Translations under genes and position numbers: made by a program | The notes under the pieces: generated by a model | Told to the model about the DNA's origin: nothing | Seen by the model: the letters and a program-made list of their open reading frames with translations, nothing else | Database searches by the model: none | IMG/VR virus record: IMGVR_UViG_3300035388_000088 | Location: 1-36,286 of that record | Length of the DNA stretch: 36,286 bases | Origin: a virus | Reading direction: 5' to 3' (one strand) | Part shown: positions 15,743 to 23,734 of the stretch, piece by piece | Layout: every line of letters starts with the position of its first letter | Position numbering within the stretch: the stretch's first letter is position 1

Positions 15743-16975
15743 CTACGCCTGAGGAATATCAAGCGTTACAAATGGTGAAACTTGCGTTTCACCATCTTCG
15801 AGTGTCAACGGTTCATTCAACCAAGGTTTTCCATCAACATTCCATACAGCTTTGATGATCGTCTTGTTGGATGTAAACAATGGATGCTCAGAGGCTGACA
15901 AGTAGATACCAGAACCGTCCTTGATCATATAATGGCTCAGATCAAGAAGCTGCAAGTCGCCTTTGCTTCCTAGAACAGGATTACGCTCATTGTAGACTAG
16001 CGAACGTCCAAGCAATGAGTTTGGTTGACCATCTCGTGCACTTGTTTGCCAGATCAATTGACCCGCTCCATCCACCATGGTCATCAGCTTTGGCTTGATT
16101 CCTTGGTTGGCCAAGTAGATATAGTTTCCTCCGGCACGAGATTTACCTTCCATCTCAACCAAATCATCATACTTAACTGTGCCTGCGGTATCACGATTAA
16201 CAAGAATATTTGCCTTATGTCCAAGAATACCAGTTGGCTTCGCCACGCCATTCCCTCTCAAGAATGCAACATCTTCAGCTGCAGCCATTGCTTGACGCAA
16301 CAACGTCTCAATCAATGCAGAAGCCGCCGCTGAATTTCGAAGCAACTTGTCAGTGATTACGATATATGCGGACACTTCATGCGGCTTCAGGTTGACTTCT
16401 CGGAAAGTAGGAGAAGCAGATTTTGACATGGTTCCCCCTTCACCAGTCCATGTAACCGTAACTCCAGAGTAAACCCCTTTTTCGGCACTTTGATCCAGCG
16501 CAGGGAATGAAACTTCTGCATCCGGATATTCACCTGCAGGAATGATCGTAGCTCGAGGTCGAACAATCGCACTCTGCGGATCAAACTTTCGAAGTGTCGA
16601 CTGCCATTCTTTTGGTACCAGAATACCGCCTTGAACACCTTCCTTCATGGACATATCGCGAAGCTCTCTCAATTTGTCACTTCCCGGATTGAATCGCAAA
16701 TCATTTACGAATTCACCAAGATTCCGATAGCCAGTTTCGTCCATACCAGGAACATTCTCTGGATCTGCCGATGGCTTTTCCATTTCTAGAGCTTGCAACC
16801 GTACTTCGTCCACAATCTCTGTTTTCATATTATCGGCCTGGTCCATTAAACCGGTGTACTTCGAGCGTTCTTCCTCGGTCATACTTCTGTTCTCTTTTGT
16901 TACTGTACCGCGAAAGTCACGCGCCTCTTTAATCTTTGCTGCCAATGCTTGTCTCAACTCTGCAATGTTTTTCAT
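15743..16975 (-). CDS. major capsid protein (HK97 fold)
   Basis: This encodes 410 residues. The N-terminal 100 residues are a charged coiled coil (scaffold or delta domain, AELRQALAAKIKEARD to LQALEMEK) that the protease is expected to remove. The body has the phage_capsid family pattern: GGILVPKEWQSTLRK, SIVRPRATIIPAGEYPDAEVSFPALDQ, FREVNLKPHEVSAYIVITDKLL, AEDVAFLRGNG. The start overlaps the protease stop by four bases and has GGAGGT before it. Confidence 0.94.
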   Translation of the reverse strand: MKNIAELRQALAAKIKEARDFRGTVTKENRSMTEEERSKYTGLMDQADNMKTEIVDEVRLQALEMEKPSADPENVPGMDETGYRNLGEFVNDLRFNPGSDKLRELRDMSMKEGVQGGILVPKEWQSTLRKFDPQSAIVRPRATIIPAGEYPDAEVSFPALDQSAEKGVYSGVTVTWTGEGGTMSKSASPTFREVNLKPHEVSAYIVITDKLLRNSAAASALIETLLRQAMAAAEDVAFLRGNGVAKPTGILGHKANILVNRDTAGTVKYDDLVEMEGKSRAGGNYIYLANQGIKPKLMTMVDGAGQLIWQTSARDGQPNSLLGRSLVYNERNPVLGSKGDLQLLDLSHYMIKDGSGIYLSASEHPLFTSNKTIIKAVWNVDGKPWLNEPLTLEDGETQVSPFVTLDIPQA

Positions 16976-17589
16976 ACTTCTACCTCCAATTCCAATAGTC
17001 TAAGTTCATCTTCTTGCGCTTCCATCCAGCGCTTGGATGTATCATCATCCTTCTGGTTCCGATATTCTTCATAGGCATTGAACCCGCCTTCTGAAGATCG
17101 AGTAGCAACCTCGCTATCCGGGTAAGCTGGAAACGGCGTCGGACTGATCTCCCATAGGTCAACATCAACCAGAGTACGGACAACCTTGTTGGGATTCGAC
17201 TCATCCCATTCTTGCTTCTTTACATCGAATCCAAAGGAAACACCATCCACATCACCTGCACGCACCATCTCAATGGCATCCTGACCAGCTCGAGACTTAT
17301 TCGGCTTCAAGCTAAACCGTAATCCTTTTTCATCTTCATACAGCTCTAGGCTACCGGACCGCATGGATCCAATCACCAGATCGGAATTGTGATTCCATAA
17401 TGCTTTGATTCGCTCTTTCTGCTCAGTTAGAGTCCTCGTAAAGGCACCTTTTCTGACTTCCTCGTAAAATCCCCATAGCCTTTCAGAAAGCTTTCCAAAC
17501 TGGACCACATACCCTTCGATGTACTCGGCTCCGTCTTCCGCTGTTCTAATCTCAGCAGTTAATGGCCTTACTCGAATTTCTCTTGGCAT
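16972..17589 (-). CDS. HK97-family prohead protease
   Basis: This encodes 205 residues of the U35 protease family: EYIEGYVVQFGKLSERL at the start, the catalytic histidine in KALWNHNSDLVIGS, and the serine in DVDGVSFGFDVKKQ, followed by LWEISPTPFPAYPDSEV. It cleaves the delta domain of the capsid protein and itself during head maturation. The extra acidic helix at the end (MEAQEDELRLLELEVEV) may target it to the prohead. Confidence 0.92.
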   Translation of the reverse strand: MPREIRVRPLTAEIRTAEDGAEYIEGYVVQFGKLSERLWGFYEEVRKGAFTRTLTEQKERIKALWNHNSDLVIGSMRSGSLELYEDEKGLRFSLKPNKSRAGQDAIEMVRAGDVDGVSFGFDVKKQEWDESNPNKVVRTLVDVDLWEISPTPFPAYPDSEVATRSSEGGFNAYEEYRNQKDDDTSKRWMEAQEDELRLLELEVEV

Positions 17590-17593
17590 TTTC

Positions 17594-19714
17594 TCACTTC
17601 CTTTCCGCTACAATTTGACACACACAACCCTTGTGAAGCGGGGGATGTGTGATCTTGCTGCTTACCCTCAATACATCTTCACCATCTGGAGAAACCTCTG
17701 TTCCTTTGTCCAGGAATGACGATTCAATCCCGACAATCTTCCCATCCAGTGATTCACAATAGGGGCACGACTTGCTGCCTGAATTGACCCAGCGCATATA
17801 GGAAATCCCACCCAACGCATAGGTCGCTATAGAAATAAATCCTGAGAGCCGCGTTGTCTCAACCATGGCTTCCCGATCTGCTCTCGTTTCACACCAATCA
17901 TCGAGACGTTTCTCGATTGATTCACTGGCTTCCCCGTCGGTAAGAGCATCCCTGGCCAAAGCTTCGATCTGTTGGCGAGAGCTAATGGTATAACGAAGAA
18001 TAAATCCATCGACATACTTGTTCAGACGATTCTCCATTTCCTCATTGAACTCACTGTCAAAATCAATCTCCTCAGCTGCTTCTTTGAAAATGAGCTCCGA
18101 AAAGCTCCGAAAGATCGGTAGCACACTTTCCGTTATGTCATCAGAGAGGCTTTCGTAGTAATTCCGCAACCATTCCCTGAATGAACCAATGTCCCTGGTA
18201 TGTTTCTTCAGCTGCTCGCGCACCTGGCCAACCTCGTTATCGATGATCTTCTGGAACGCTTCAGCAAATTTTGACCTCTCCTGAACCGATAACTTACTCC
18301 GCTCTGCAGCAGAACTCTTTGAACGCAACTCAAAGATCATGGCTCTACTCTCCAACCCGATACCTAAAGCCTTCGAACATGGACCTTCCGCATCGATACG
18401 GTTCTCTATGTTGCGCGATCCAGATCCCGTCACCACTTTTGAATCTGCATTTTTATTAAGCAGATTAATCTGCGCATCGATCTTCTCAACAAGCTTTGAT
18501 GCCGGTGTCATATTCACCTGTACCAAATACTCATCACCACCCTCAATGGGATTCATATTCTCAGCGCGGCGAATGTCATTAGCTGACAACCATCCATTCT
18601 GACGAGCTTGCGCATAAGCCTCATACCTGGTCTTCAAGTCTCCGCGTTCAAGCGTTGCAAAATTGAATTCTGCATAATACTTTTTCTTCTCCATCCCAAC
18701 CAGAAGTTTCAACTGAGTCACTTGCTCCCATCGTTTTGCCCAGTTTGCCAGGCAATACTTCACAAACTCAATGCCCTGGTGTTCAATATTAGAGAATGTT
18801 GCTTTATCCAGATCACCCAGCAAGTGTGCCGGCACACCATAGATCCTTGCAATTTCAGTTACTTGGAATTTACGTGTCTCAAGAAATTGAGCATCTTCAG
18901 GAGGAACACCAAGCTGCTTGTACTTCAGCCCATCTTCAAGAATCTTCACCCTGTGCGAATTCTGGAGACCCTTCCAGCCACCAAGATTATCCTTTAGTCG
19001 ATCGTATGCAGTGTCAGATAAATGTCCATCCATTTCAAATACGCCGGCAATATGGGTCCCATCACCGAAGAACTTTGCACCAAATTCTTCTGTGGCAAGT
19101 GAAAGACCAATAGCTTCGCGTGCATATTTTACGGGGCTCTTTCCTTTCAGCCCATCAAAACCGAATCCTGGAATGTGTAGTACTTGTTCTCCAGCAAGTT
19201 TTTGAGTAGATCCATTCGGCAAACGAATCTGATAATACAAAAAACCACGGGGATACTTCTCATTTGGCCGCACCCGCTTAGGTTCGACTCGGCTAGGTGT
19301 TAATGGCCACAAAGCAACAACTTCACCTTTAAAATTGCGCTCGATCTCTGCGTACGCATTTCCATTAAGCAAGAGGTGCGTCTGCATCATTTCTCTGAAT
19401 TGAAATGCCGTGATCTCTGGATTTGGTTGATACTTCAGCAAATAATGCAACGGATGATCAACAGCTTCCCTTCTCCCCGTTGGATCTCTCTCATACATGG
19501 TCAAAGGCATCGTTGCAATCTGACCGGCAATCAATGAAACTGCTCGGTAGACGGCGGTCGATTCCAACGCTGTTGCCTCGTTCACCATTTTTCCACTTTT
19601 AACTGGTCGCATCCCATAAAGATTTGAAAGCCAGGAAGATGGAAACTCCAGGGATGAACTGCTATCTGTTGTACTTCGTTTCTCTTTTGGTTTAAATAAA
19701 TCTCGAATCCCCAA
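17594..19714 (-). CDS. portal protein fused to a MuF-type head morphogenesis domain
   Basis: This encodes 706 residues, about 300 longer than a lone HK97 portal. It starts at TTG with GGAGGT seven bases upstream. Residues 1-about 400 are portal: AVYRAVSLIAGQIATMPLTMY, LLLNGNAYAEIER, VLHIPGFGFDGLKGKSPV, a tunnel helix and ARQNGWLSANDIRRAEN. A linker follows, then about 470-706 with MuF features: helix-rich, YMRWVNSGSKSCPYCESLDGKIVG and KITHPPLHKGCVC. Portals form the DNA entry ring; MuF proteins are minor head proteins that may enter the cell. No stop or shift is visible at the junction, so the fusion seems genuine. Confidence 0.9.
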   Translation of the reverse strand: MGIRDLFKPKEKRSTTDSSSSLEFPSSWLSNLYGMRPVKSGKMVNEATALESTAVYRAVSLIAGQIATMPLTMYERDPTGRREAVDHPLHYLLKYQPNPEITAFQFREMMQTHLLLNGNAYAEIERNFKGEVVALWPLTPSRVEPKRVRPNEKYPRGFLYYQIRLPNGSTQKLAGEQVLHIPGFGFDGLKGKSPVKYAREAIGLSLATEEFGAKFFGDGTHIAGVFEMDGHLSDTAYDRLKDNLGGWKGLQNSHRVKILEDGLKYKQLGVPPEDAQFLETRKFQVTEIARIYGVPAHLLGDLDKATFSNIEHQGIEFVKYCLANWAKRWEQVTQLKLLVGMEKKKYYAEFNFATLERGDLKTRYEAYAQARQNGWLSANDIRRAENMNPIEGGDEYLVQVNMTPASKLVEKIDAQINLLNKNADSKVVTGSGSRNIENRIDAEGPCSKALGIGLESRAMIFELRSKSSAAERSKLSVQERSKFAEAFQKIIDNEVGQVREQLKKHTRDIGSFREWLRNYYESLSDDITESVLPIFRSFSELIFKEAAEEIDFDSEFNEEMENRLNKYVDGFILRYTISSRQQIEALARDALTDGEASESIEKRLDDWCETRADREAMVETTRLSGFISIATYALGGISYMRWVNSGSKSCPYCESLDGKIVGIESSFLDKGTEVSPDGEDVLRVSSKITHPPLHKGCVCQIVAERK

Positions 19715-19726
19715 ATCGCTACCTCC

Positions 19727-21265
19727 CTATACTTCTCTAACACCACGATCTTCATAGACTGATTTCTCGATACCATGGCGCATCGCCCGGTCCAGTCCCA
19801 TAATCGTTGCAACCATTCCGTCTATCTTCTCTTCAGAATGAGCCTTGTCCGGTTTGATATTGCCGGCTGGATCCATTCTCATGACCAGGTTCGATGCCAT
19901 CCAATTTGTTACCGGATGATCTCCATTGTGGAATTTCTTAGACAATGTCAATTTGATCAGATCCTTTGAAGGAGCTGACATCGATGCGAAGCCTTGGCCA
20001 AATCCAACCATCGTAAATCCTTCATTCTCAAGTTTTGTTGAAAGATAAACCGCTTCCCACCGGTCATACGCAATCTCGCAAATCCGAAAGAGGCGATTCA
20101 GCTCCAATACCTTAAGATAGATCGCATCATAATCTAGGACATTGCCTGGCGTCGTAATCAAATAGCCTTGCTTTGCCCAGACATCATATTGAACGCGATC
20201 CCTCTTAACTCGTTCCCGCATATTCTCTTCCGGAATAAAGTAGAAATACTTGGCAGTATACTCTCCATCAGGAAGAGGAAAAATCAGAACAAGTGCTGTA
20301 ATATCCGTGGTACTGGAAAGATCGAGTCCGGCATAGCAGTCTCTTTTTAGTAATGATTTCGTTTTTATCTTGCGATTGCACGCTTTCCATTTTCGAATAT
20401 CAAGCCACTTGGTCTTATCGCCAACTACCTGGTTCAGGTATAGCCGGCGAAAGGCGAATTCCTCCGAAGGTATTTCTAATGCCCTTTTGTACTTCATGCG
20501 CATTTCTTCAATCAATCTAAATGTTCCTAATGCTGGATTTGCTTTGTGCCAAATCTTTTCATCTGTCCAATCGTCATCATCCTCTGCATAGTAAAGAACT
20601 GGTAAAAAAGAAGGGTCAACAACGATCCCTTCTTTCACTTTCTTTGCATATTCAAATAGATCCCACCACAGGCCGGCCTTTTTCTGACCAGCCGTTGTAA
20701 TTGAAATGAAAAGCGGCTGTCGTCTTGTACCCATTGAAGTAATAAGAGTGTCGTACAGTTCGCGTGTTCTCGCTTCATGGGGCTCGTCATAAACAACAAC
20801 ATTTGCATTGAATCCATGAGCGGTTGAGCTCTCAGCTGATATTGCTCGATAGAAGCTATTAGTGTCATACCTAACGATCCGCTTCTGTGATCGAATGATC
20901 TTGCATTTTTTCTTCAGCGTAGGATTTTGCATGATCATCGCGCATGCAGCATCAAAGACAATCGACGCCTGAGCTCTCGAATTCGCTGCGGAATAAATCT
21001 GAGAACCATATTCACAATCGACAAACAAAAAGAACAAGACCAATGCTGCAATCAGCTCTGATTTCCCGTTCTTCCTTGCGATAAGGATAAACACCTCGCG
21101 TATAACCCGATATCCTTCCTCATCAACATTGCCGATGATTGGCTGGATAATATCATTTTTCTGCCAATCTTGAAGATTGAACAATTCACCGCCAGTACTA
21201 TGCTTGAGAAGGTTTATGAATAAGACCGCTCGATTCGCACGTACTTGATCATAGTAGATCGCCAT
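19727..21265 (-). CDS. terL: terminase large subunit
   Basis: This encodes 512 residues. It packages DNA using ATP and cuts the concatemer. The Walker A-like motif is ARKNGKS (63-69), Walker B is VVVYDEPHE with D160 and E161, and the nuclease domain has AGLDLSSTTDITALVL plus a later FTMVGFGQGFASMSAP. It lies directly after terS. The start has only a weak ribosome site; a better one (GGAGG, about 38 nt upstream) serves a seven-codon reading frame instead, so the true start or a coupling peptide needs care. Slightly short for the family (usually 550-570). Confidence 0.92.
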   Translation of the reverse strand: MAIYYDQVRANRAVLFINLLKHSTGGELFNLQDWQKNDIIQPIIGNVDEEGYRVIREVFILIARKNGKSELIAALVLFFLFVDCEYGSQIYSAANSRAQASIVFDAACAMIMQNPTLKKKCKIIRSQKRIVRYDTNSFYRAISAESSTAHGFNANVVVYDEPHEARTRELYDTLITSMGTRRQPLFISITTAGQKKAGLWWDLFEYAKKVKEGIVVDPSFLPVLYYAEDDDDWTDEKIWHKANPALGTFRLIEEMRMKYKRALEIPSEEFAFRRLYLNQVVGDKTKWLDIRKWKACNRKIKTKSLLKRDCYAGLDLSSTTDITALVLIFPLPDGEYTAKYFYFIPEENMRERVKRDRVQYDVWAKQGYLITTPGNVLDYDAIYLKVLELNRLFRICEIAYDRWEAVYLSTKLENEGFTMVGFGQGFASMSAPSKDLIKLTLSKKFHNGDHPVTNWMASNLVMRMDPAGNIKPDKAHSEEKIDGMVATIMGLDRAMRHGIEKSVYEDRGVREV

Positions 21266-21309
21266 CCGTCATCACTTCTTCAAAAGATCTTGTATTCATC
21301 CATATCCTC

Positions 21310-21795
21310 CTACTCCAATCCCATCATAAGCTTTGCCATTGGATCATCGTCTTCATTACTTGGTAAACTCATCCGACCTCTTGCACTTGGCGTCAATCCA
21401 AACTCTGTCATGAATTTCTTGCATTGAGCCAGGTATTTGTTTGCAGCATTGATCTGCGGTACCTGTTGCTGATATCCATTTGGCGTAACAAAAAAGAGCT
21501 TATCCATTTCACTAAGCTCTATCTCAATTTGTTGCCATCTGCTATATGTAACACAATATGCTTCGAGAGCAGACACATCTGCTTTTGTGAACAAATCCAT
21601 AACCACTAATTCGGGAACGATCCGCTTCCATTCTCCTTTTGCTCGATCATCCATCCATTCAGGTGGACCCGGAAGATTATCCATTGAATACTTCCGTGCC
21701 TTCGGCTCTTCAGCTATTCTTTTGTCGAGATCGATTTTGGAACGATTCCCTTCAATCACATGTAGGCTCGTTGGCTTTTTCGGTCTTCCGGCCAT
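21310..21795 (-). CDS. terS: terminase small subunit, P27 family
   Basis: This encodes 161 residues. The start MAGRPKKPTSLHVIEGNRSK, then LPGPPEWMDDRAKGEWKRI, and FTKADVSALEAYCVTYSRW are the P27-family signature. The end KFMTEFGLTPSARGRMSLP also matches. It recognises the packaging site. P27-type terminases with an HNH gene nearby are normally found in cos-type phages, and the GC-rich stretch just upstream fits. Confidence 0.92.
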   Translation of the reverse strand: MAGRPKKPTSLHVIEGNRSKIDLDKRIAEEPKARKYSMDNLPGPPEWMDDRAKGEWKRIVPELVVMDLFTKADVSALEAYCVTYSRWQQIEIELSEMDKLFFVTPNGYQQQVPQINAANKYLAQCKKFMTEFGLTPSARGRMSLPSNEDDDPMAKLMMGLE

Positions 21796-22040
21796 CGTCT
21801 CACCTCTCCTCTATGGACCAGCATGCCTTGCTCTGGCTCTCGCCACCGGCTGGCCTTCCACCAGGGCTCCCCTCTCACCGCTCACGCCTGGGTACCCCCC
21901 TTAACGAATTTCCCGATTTCTCCACTGAGACTCCCCATGCGGTCATACGCGCCAGGGCTGTAGGTATTTGCTCCCCCTACCCCTTTCACGCAAAATCAAT
22001 GTGTCCATGCATCATTAAGTCCTATAACTCCTCTATGAGG
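21796..22040. other. GC-rich intergenic region, candidate cos/packaging site
   Basis: There is no convincing gene on either strand in these 245 bases. It is clearly more GC-rich than its surroundings (45 of 60 bases between 21841 and 21900). It contains the palindrome GGGTACCC next to a run of C (about 21890-21900) and lies between the HNH and terS genes. In HK97-like cos phages the cohesive-end site lies here. The exact cut site cannot be read. Confidence 0.5.
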
Positions 22041-22409
22041 CTACCATCGCCTCTTCGCATTCTCTCTTCGAGTCTTCGCACTATGATGACTCTTGCATAA
22101 TGGCTGCCAGTTCGACCTGCTCCAGAAGAGCTTGTCGTCTCCGTCATGCGGAACGATGTGATCGACCTCTGTTGCTTCAGTGTAGATCCCGTCATTCAGA
22201 CACTCAACACAGAGAGGATGTTCTCGTAAATAAGAGGCACGTTCTTTTCTCCACTTACCTCCGTACATCTTATGCTTCTTCCGATCACGATGATCACGTT
22301 CATAGGTTTCTTGCTTAATAATTGTATGTTTCTCACAGTATGATGTGCCAACCTCTATCAGCTCTGGGCATCCAGGGTAGGCACATGGTCTCTTTGATTT
22401 TCTTGGCAT
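22041..22409 (-). CDS. HNH endonuclease (packaging-associated)
   Basis: This encodes 122 residues. The N-terminus has a zinc pair CAYPGCPELI with a later YCEKH. The HNH core is CVECLNDGIYTEATEVDHIVPHDGDD, then LFWSRSNWQPLCKSHHSAKT, with the catalytic DH and final HH. HNH proteins next to P27 terminases are needed with TerL for cos cutting in related phages. The start has AGGAG upstream. Confidence 0.9.
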   Translation of the reverse strand: MPRKSKRPCAYPGCPELIEVGTSYCEKHTIIKQETYERDHRDRKKHKMYGGKWRKERASYLREHPLCVECLNDGIYTEATEVDHIVPHDGDDKLFWSRSNWQPLCKSHHSAKTRRENAKRRW

Positions 22410-22450
22410 ATCTTATCTCCTAACAGTTGGCTGTACTTCTGCCCAATAAC

Positions 22451-22459
22451 TGGTAAAAT
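22451..22459 (+). promoter_or_regulatory. extended -10 element of the plus-strand small gene
   Basis: TGG-TAAAAT is an extended -10 (TGn plus a hexamer one base from consensus). No good -35 is seen. It lies 19 nt before the start codon of the small gene. Confidence 0.4.
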
Positions 22460-22478
22460 GAAAAGAGGAGGTGTTCAT

Positions 22479-22667
22479 ATGAACCAGCAACTACTTGAAG
22501 AAATTAGAATTAAAGTAATGCAGCGATTCGAGGAAAATATTAACACGAATCCTTCTCTTGCAGATTCTAAAAGTCAAAAAGACTTGCTTTGGACAATTGG
22601 ATTTACTGCAAGTGATATCGCTAAGGAAATGCTCATTGAGTATGACAAAATGCGAAATGAGCAGTAG
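22479..22667 (+). CDS. small plus-strand protein of unknown function
   Basis: This encodes 62 residues, helical and charged (NQQLLEEIRIKVMQRFEENI, then AKEMLIEYDKMRNEQ). The start was chosen for its excellent ribosome site GAGGAGGTG; an earlier in-frame ATG lies before that site. It is the only plus-strand gene within the minus-strand lytic half. It lies between the terminase and YjcQ-like genes. No family was recognised; it could be an antagonist or regulator expressed in the lysogen, but this is only a guess. Confidence 0.62.
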   Translation: MNQQLLEEIRIKVMQRFEENINTNPSLADSKSQKDLLWTIGFTASDIAKEMLIEYDKMRNEQ

Positions 22668-22679
22668 TCGAATCACGAC

Positions 22680-22705
22680 TGGGCTTGAACTGACCTTCAA
22701 GCTCA
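22680..22705 (+). other. hairpin after the plus-strand small gene
   Basis: A 10-bp stem (one GU pair) with a six-base loop lies just past the stop codon. There is no T run on either side, so it is not a standard terminator; it may protect the 3' end of the message. Confidence 0.4.
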
Positions 22706-22726
22706 GCCATCTGCACCTCTCCAAGA

Positions 22727-22755
22727 GAAAAGCACTAATCAGTACGATCAGCGCT
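22727..22755 (-). terminator. terminator of the YjcQ-like pair
   Basis: On the minus strand a 10-bp stem (22746-22755 with 22731-22740, two GU pairs, loop of five) ends in T and is followed by TTTCTC. It begins inside the stop codon of the upstream gene. The T tract is short. Confidence 0.5.
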
Positions 22756-23068
22756 ATGTAATCACTTCAACTATTCCTTTGGCCAAGTTCGAAGCCTTTC
22801 TCATGAGTGAGTTCTCATCCAAGAACTGCAATCCACCCATTGTAATACGAGGATCCATAATCTTAATCCCATGACCACCAATTGTTTCTATAATCGCAAT
22901 TCCTTCGATCAGTCCCTCTTTATAGAGCATCTCCAATATCAATTCCCATCGTTTCTTCGAAATACCAAGTGATTTATGGGATATTGCACTTACATCGACC
23001 TCTTCACAATCCATTGCCTTCTCTAATGCTTTCAATATTTTATAGATGATTCTAAAATTATCCATCAT
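22754..23068 (-). CDS. YjcQ-like winged-helix protein
   Basis: This encodes 104 residues with the YjcQ family pattern: MDNFRIIYKILKALEKAMDCEEVDVSAIS, then LGISKKRWELILEMLYKEGLIEG, then a beta wing (GHGIKIMDPRITMGGLQFLDENSLM). It is a small winged helix found in many Firmicute prophages, presumably DNA-binding, with no known target. It is the second gene of a pair with its own promoter and terminator. Confidence 0.8.
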   Translation of the reverse strand: MMDNFRIIYKILKALEKAMDCEEVDVSAISHKSLGISKKRWELILEMLYKEGLIEGIAIIETIGGHGIKIMDPRITMGGLQFLDENSLMRKASNLAKGIVEVIT

Positions 23069-23123
23069 AGTCCTCCTTCATACAAAAACTAACACTCAAC
23101 AACAAGTATTCTCAAAAACACCT

Positions 23124-23489
23124 TCAGTTAATGATTGAAGAAACTGCTGCATTTACTAAAGCTGTTACCACCACAACCACAATAAAAGCTATACACTTTT
23201 TAAAAAATCTCAACAACCTTGCCCGAACGGAATTATAGTATAGGTGTTCCCGTCCCTCTTCAGTAATACGTAATCGATCATATACAACAATCGTATCCCC
23301 ATATGATGTCCTCTCAACACCAAAACCATCGATTAGCCCATACTCTATCAGCATTTTCATAATGCTCAATAACCGAGATTCAGGAATTGTTGTGAAATTG
23401 GATCTAAAAACTTCATATGAATCATTTTCTTCTTTTACTCCAGGCTTAAGATACTTGAGAATCTTGCGGATAAATCTTTTGTTTTTCAT
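23124..23489 (-). CDS. YjcQ-like winged-helix protein with C-terminal membrane anchor
   Basis: This encodes 121 residues from MKNKRFI, chosen for GGGAGC upstream and the promoter position. The first 90 residues repeat the pattern of the neighbouring gene (KILKYLKP, ESRLLSIMKMLIEYGLIDGFG, YDRLRITEEGREHL). Residues about 100-118 are a hydrophobic helix (CIAFIVVVVVTALVNAAV) after a basic stretch. The winged helix should therefore be tethered to the inner face of the membrane, unusual for a phage regulator. Paralogue of the next gene; possibly a pair working together. Confidence 0.65.
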   Translation of the reverse strand: MKNKRFIRKILKYLKPGVKEENDSYEVFRSNFTTIPESRLLSIMKMLIEYGLIDGFGVERTSYGDTIVVYDRLRITEEGREHLYYNSVRARLLRFFKKCIAFIVVVVVTALVNAAVSSIIN

Positions 23490-23520
23490 TAAATTGCTCC
23501 CTTCTAAAGTAATCAATTTG

Positions 23521-23529
23521 ATTATAGCA
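23521..23529 (-). promoter_or_regulatory. extended -10 promoter of the YjcQ-like pair
   Basis: Minus strand TGC-TATAAT is a perfect extended -10. The -35 region is poor, which such promoters tolerate. It lies about 32 nt before the MKNKRFI start. Confidence 0.65.
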
Positions 23530-23553
23530 CTTTAAAAAGGAGTCGTTTCTAGT

Positions 23554-23660
23554 AAGATCAATAGCGCAGGTATGAACAGCATGCGTAATACGGGGTGTTG
23601 CCATTAATCTATCGAAAGGAGGTTTTCGTTTGAAAAAATAAGTCCCGCGCTATTGGTCTT
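23554..23660. ncRNA. candidate structured RNA or regulatory element
   Basis: Two 17-nt arms (23554-23570 and 23644-23660) pair at 15 positions plus one GU, enclosing 73 bases. Inside is a perfect CGAAA/TTTCG hairpin (23613-23628). On the plus strand its loop holds GGAGGT, part of an ideal ribosome site in front of a TTG-AAA-AAA-TAA mini-frame (23630-23641). On the minus strand the loop is ACCTCC, like C-rich sRNA seed loops. The rest of 23490-23734 has no gene except the promoter above. Strand and function are undecided. Confidence 0.4.
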
Positions 23661-23734
23661 CCATACTTTTCTACAATTTCAGTATACAGGAAGAAATGTT
23701 TCATTTTGTTGCATCTTTCAGAATCTGGTTGTTT

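Noticed and set aside
21587-22100. Plus-strand frames over terS and the GC-rich gap
   Set aside because: Low-complexity Ser/Pro/Leu translations from GC-rich sequence, no ribosome site, and they run into terS and HNH on the other strand.
23630-23641. TTG-AAA-AAA-TAA as a protein-coding gene
   Set aside because: Three codons cannot be a normal gene; kept only as a feature of the possible regulatory RNA.
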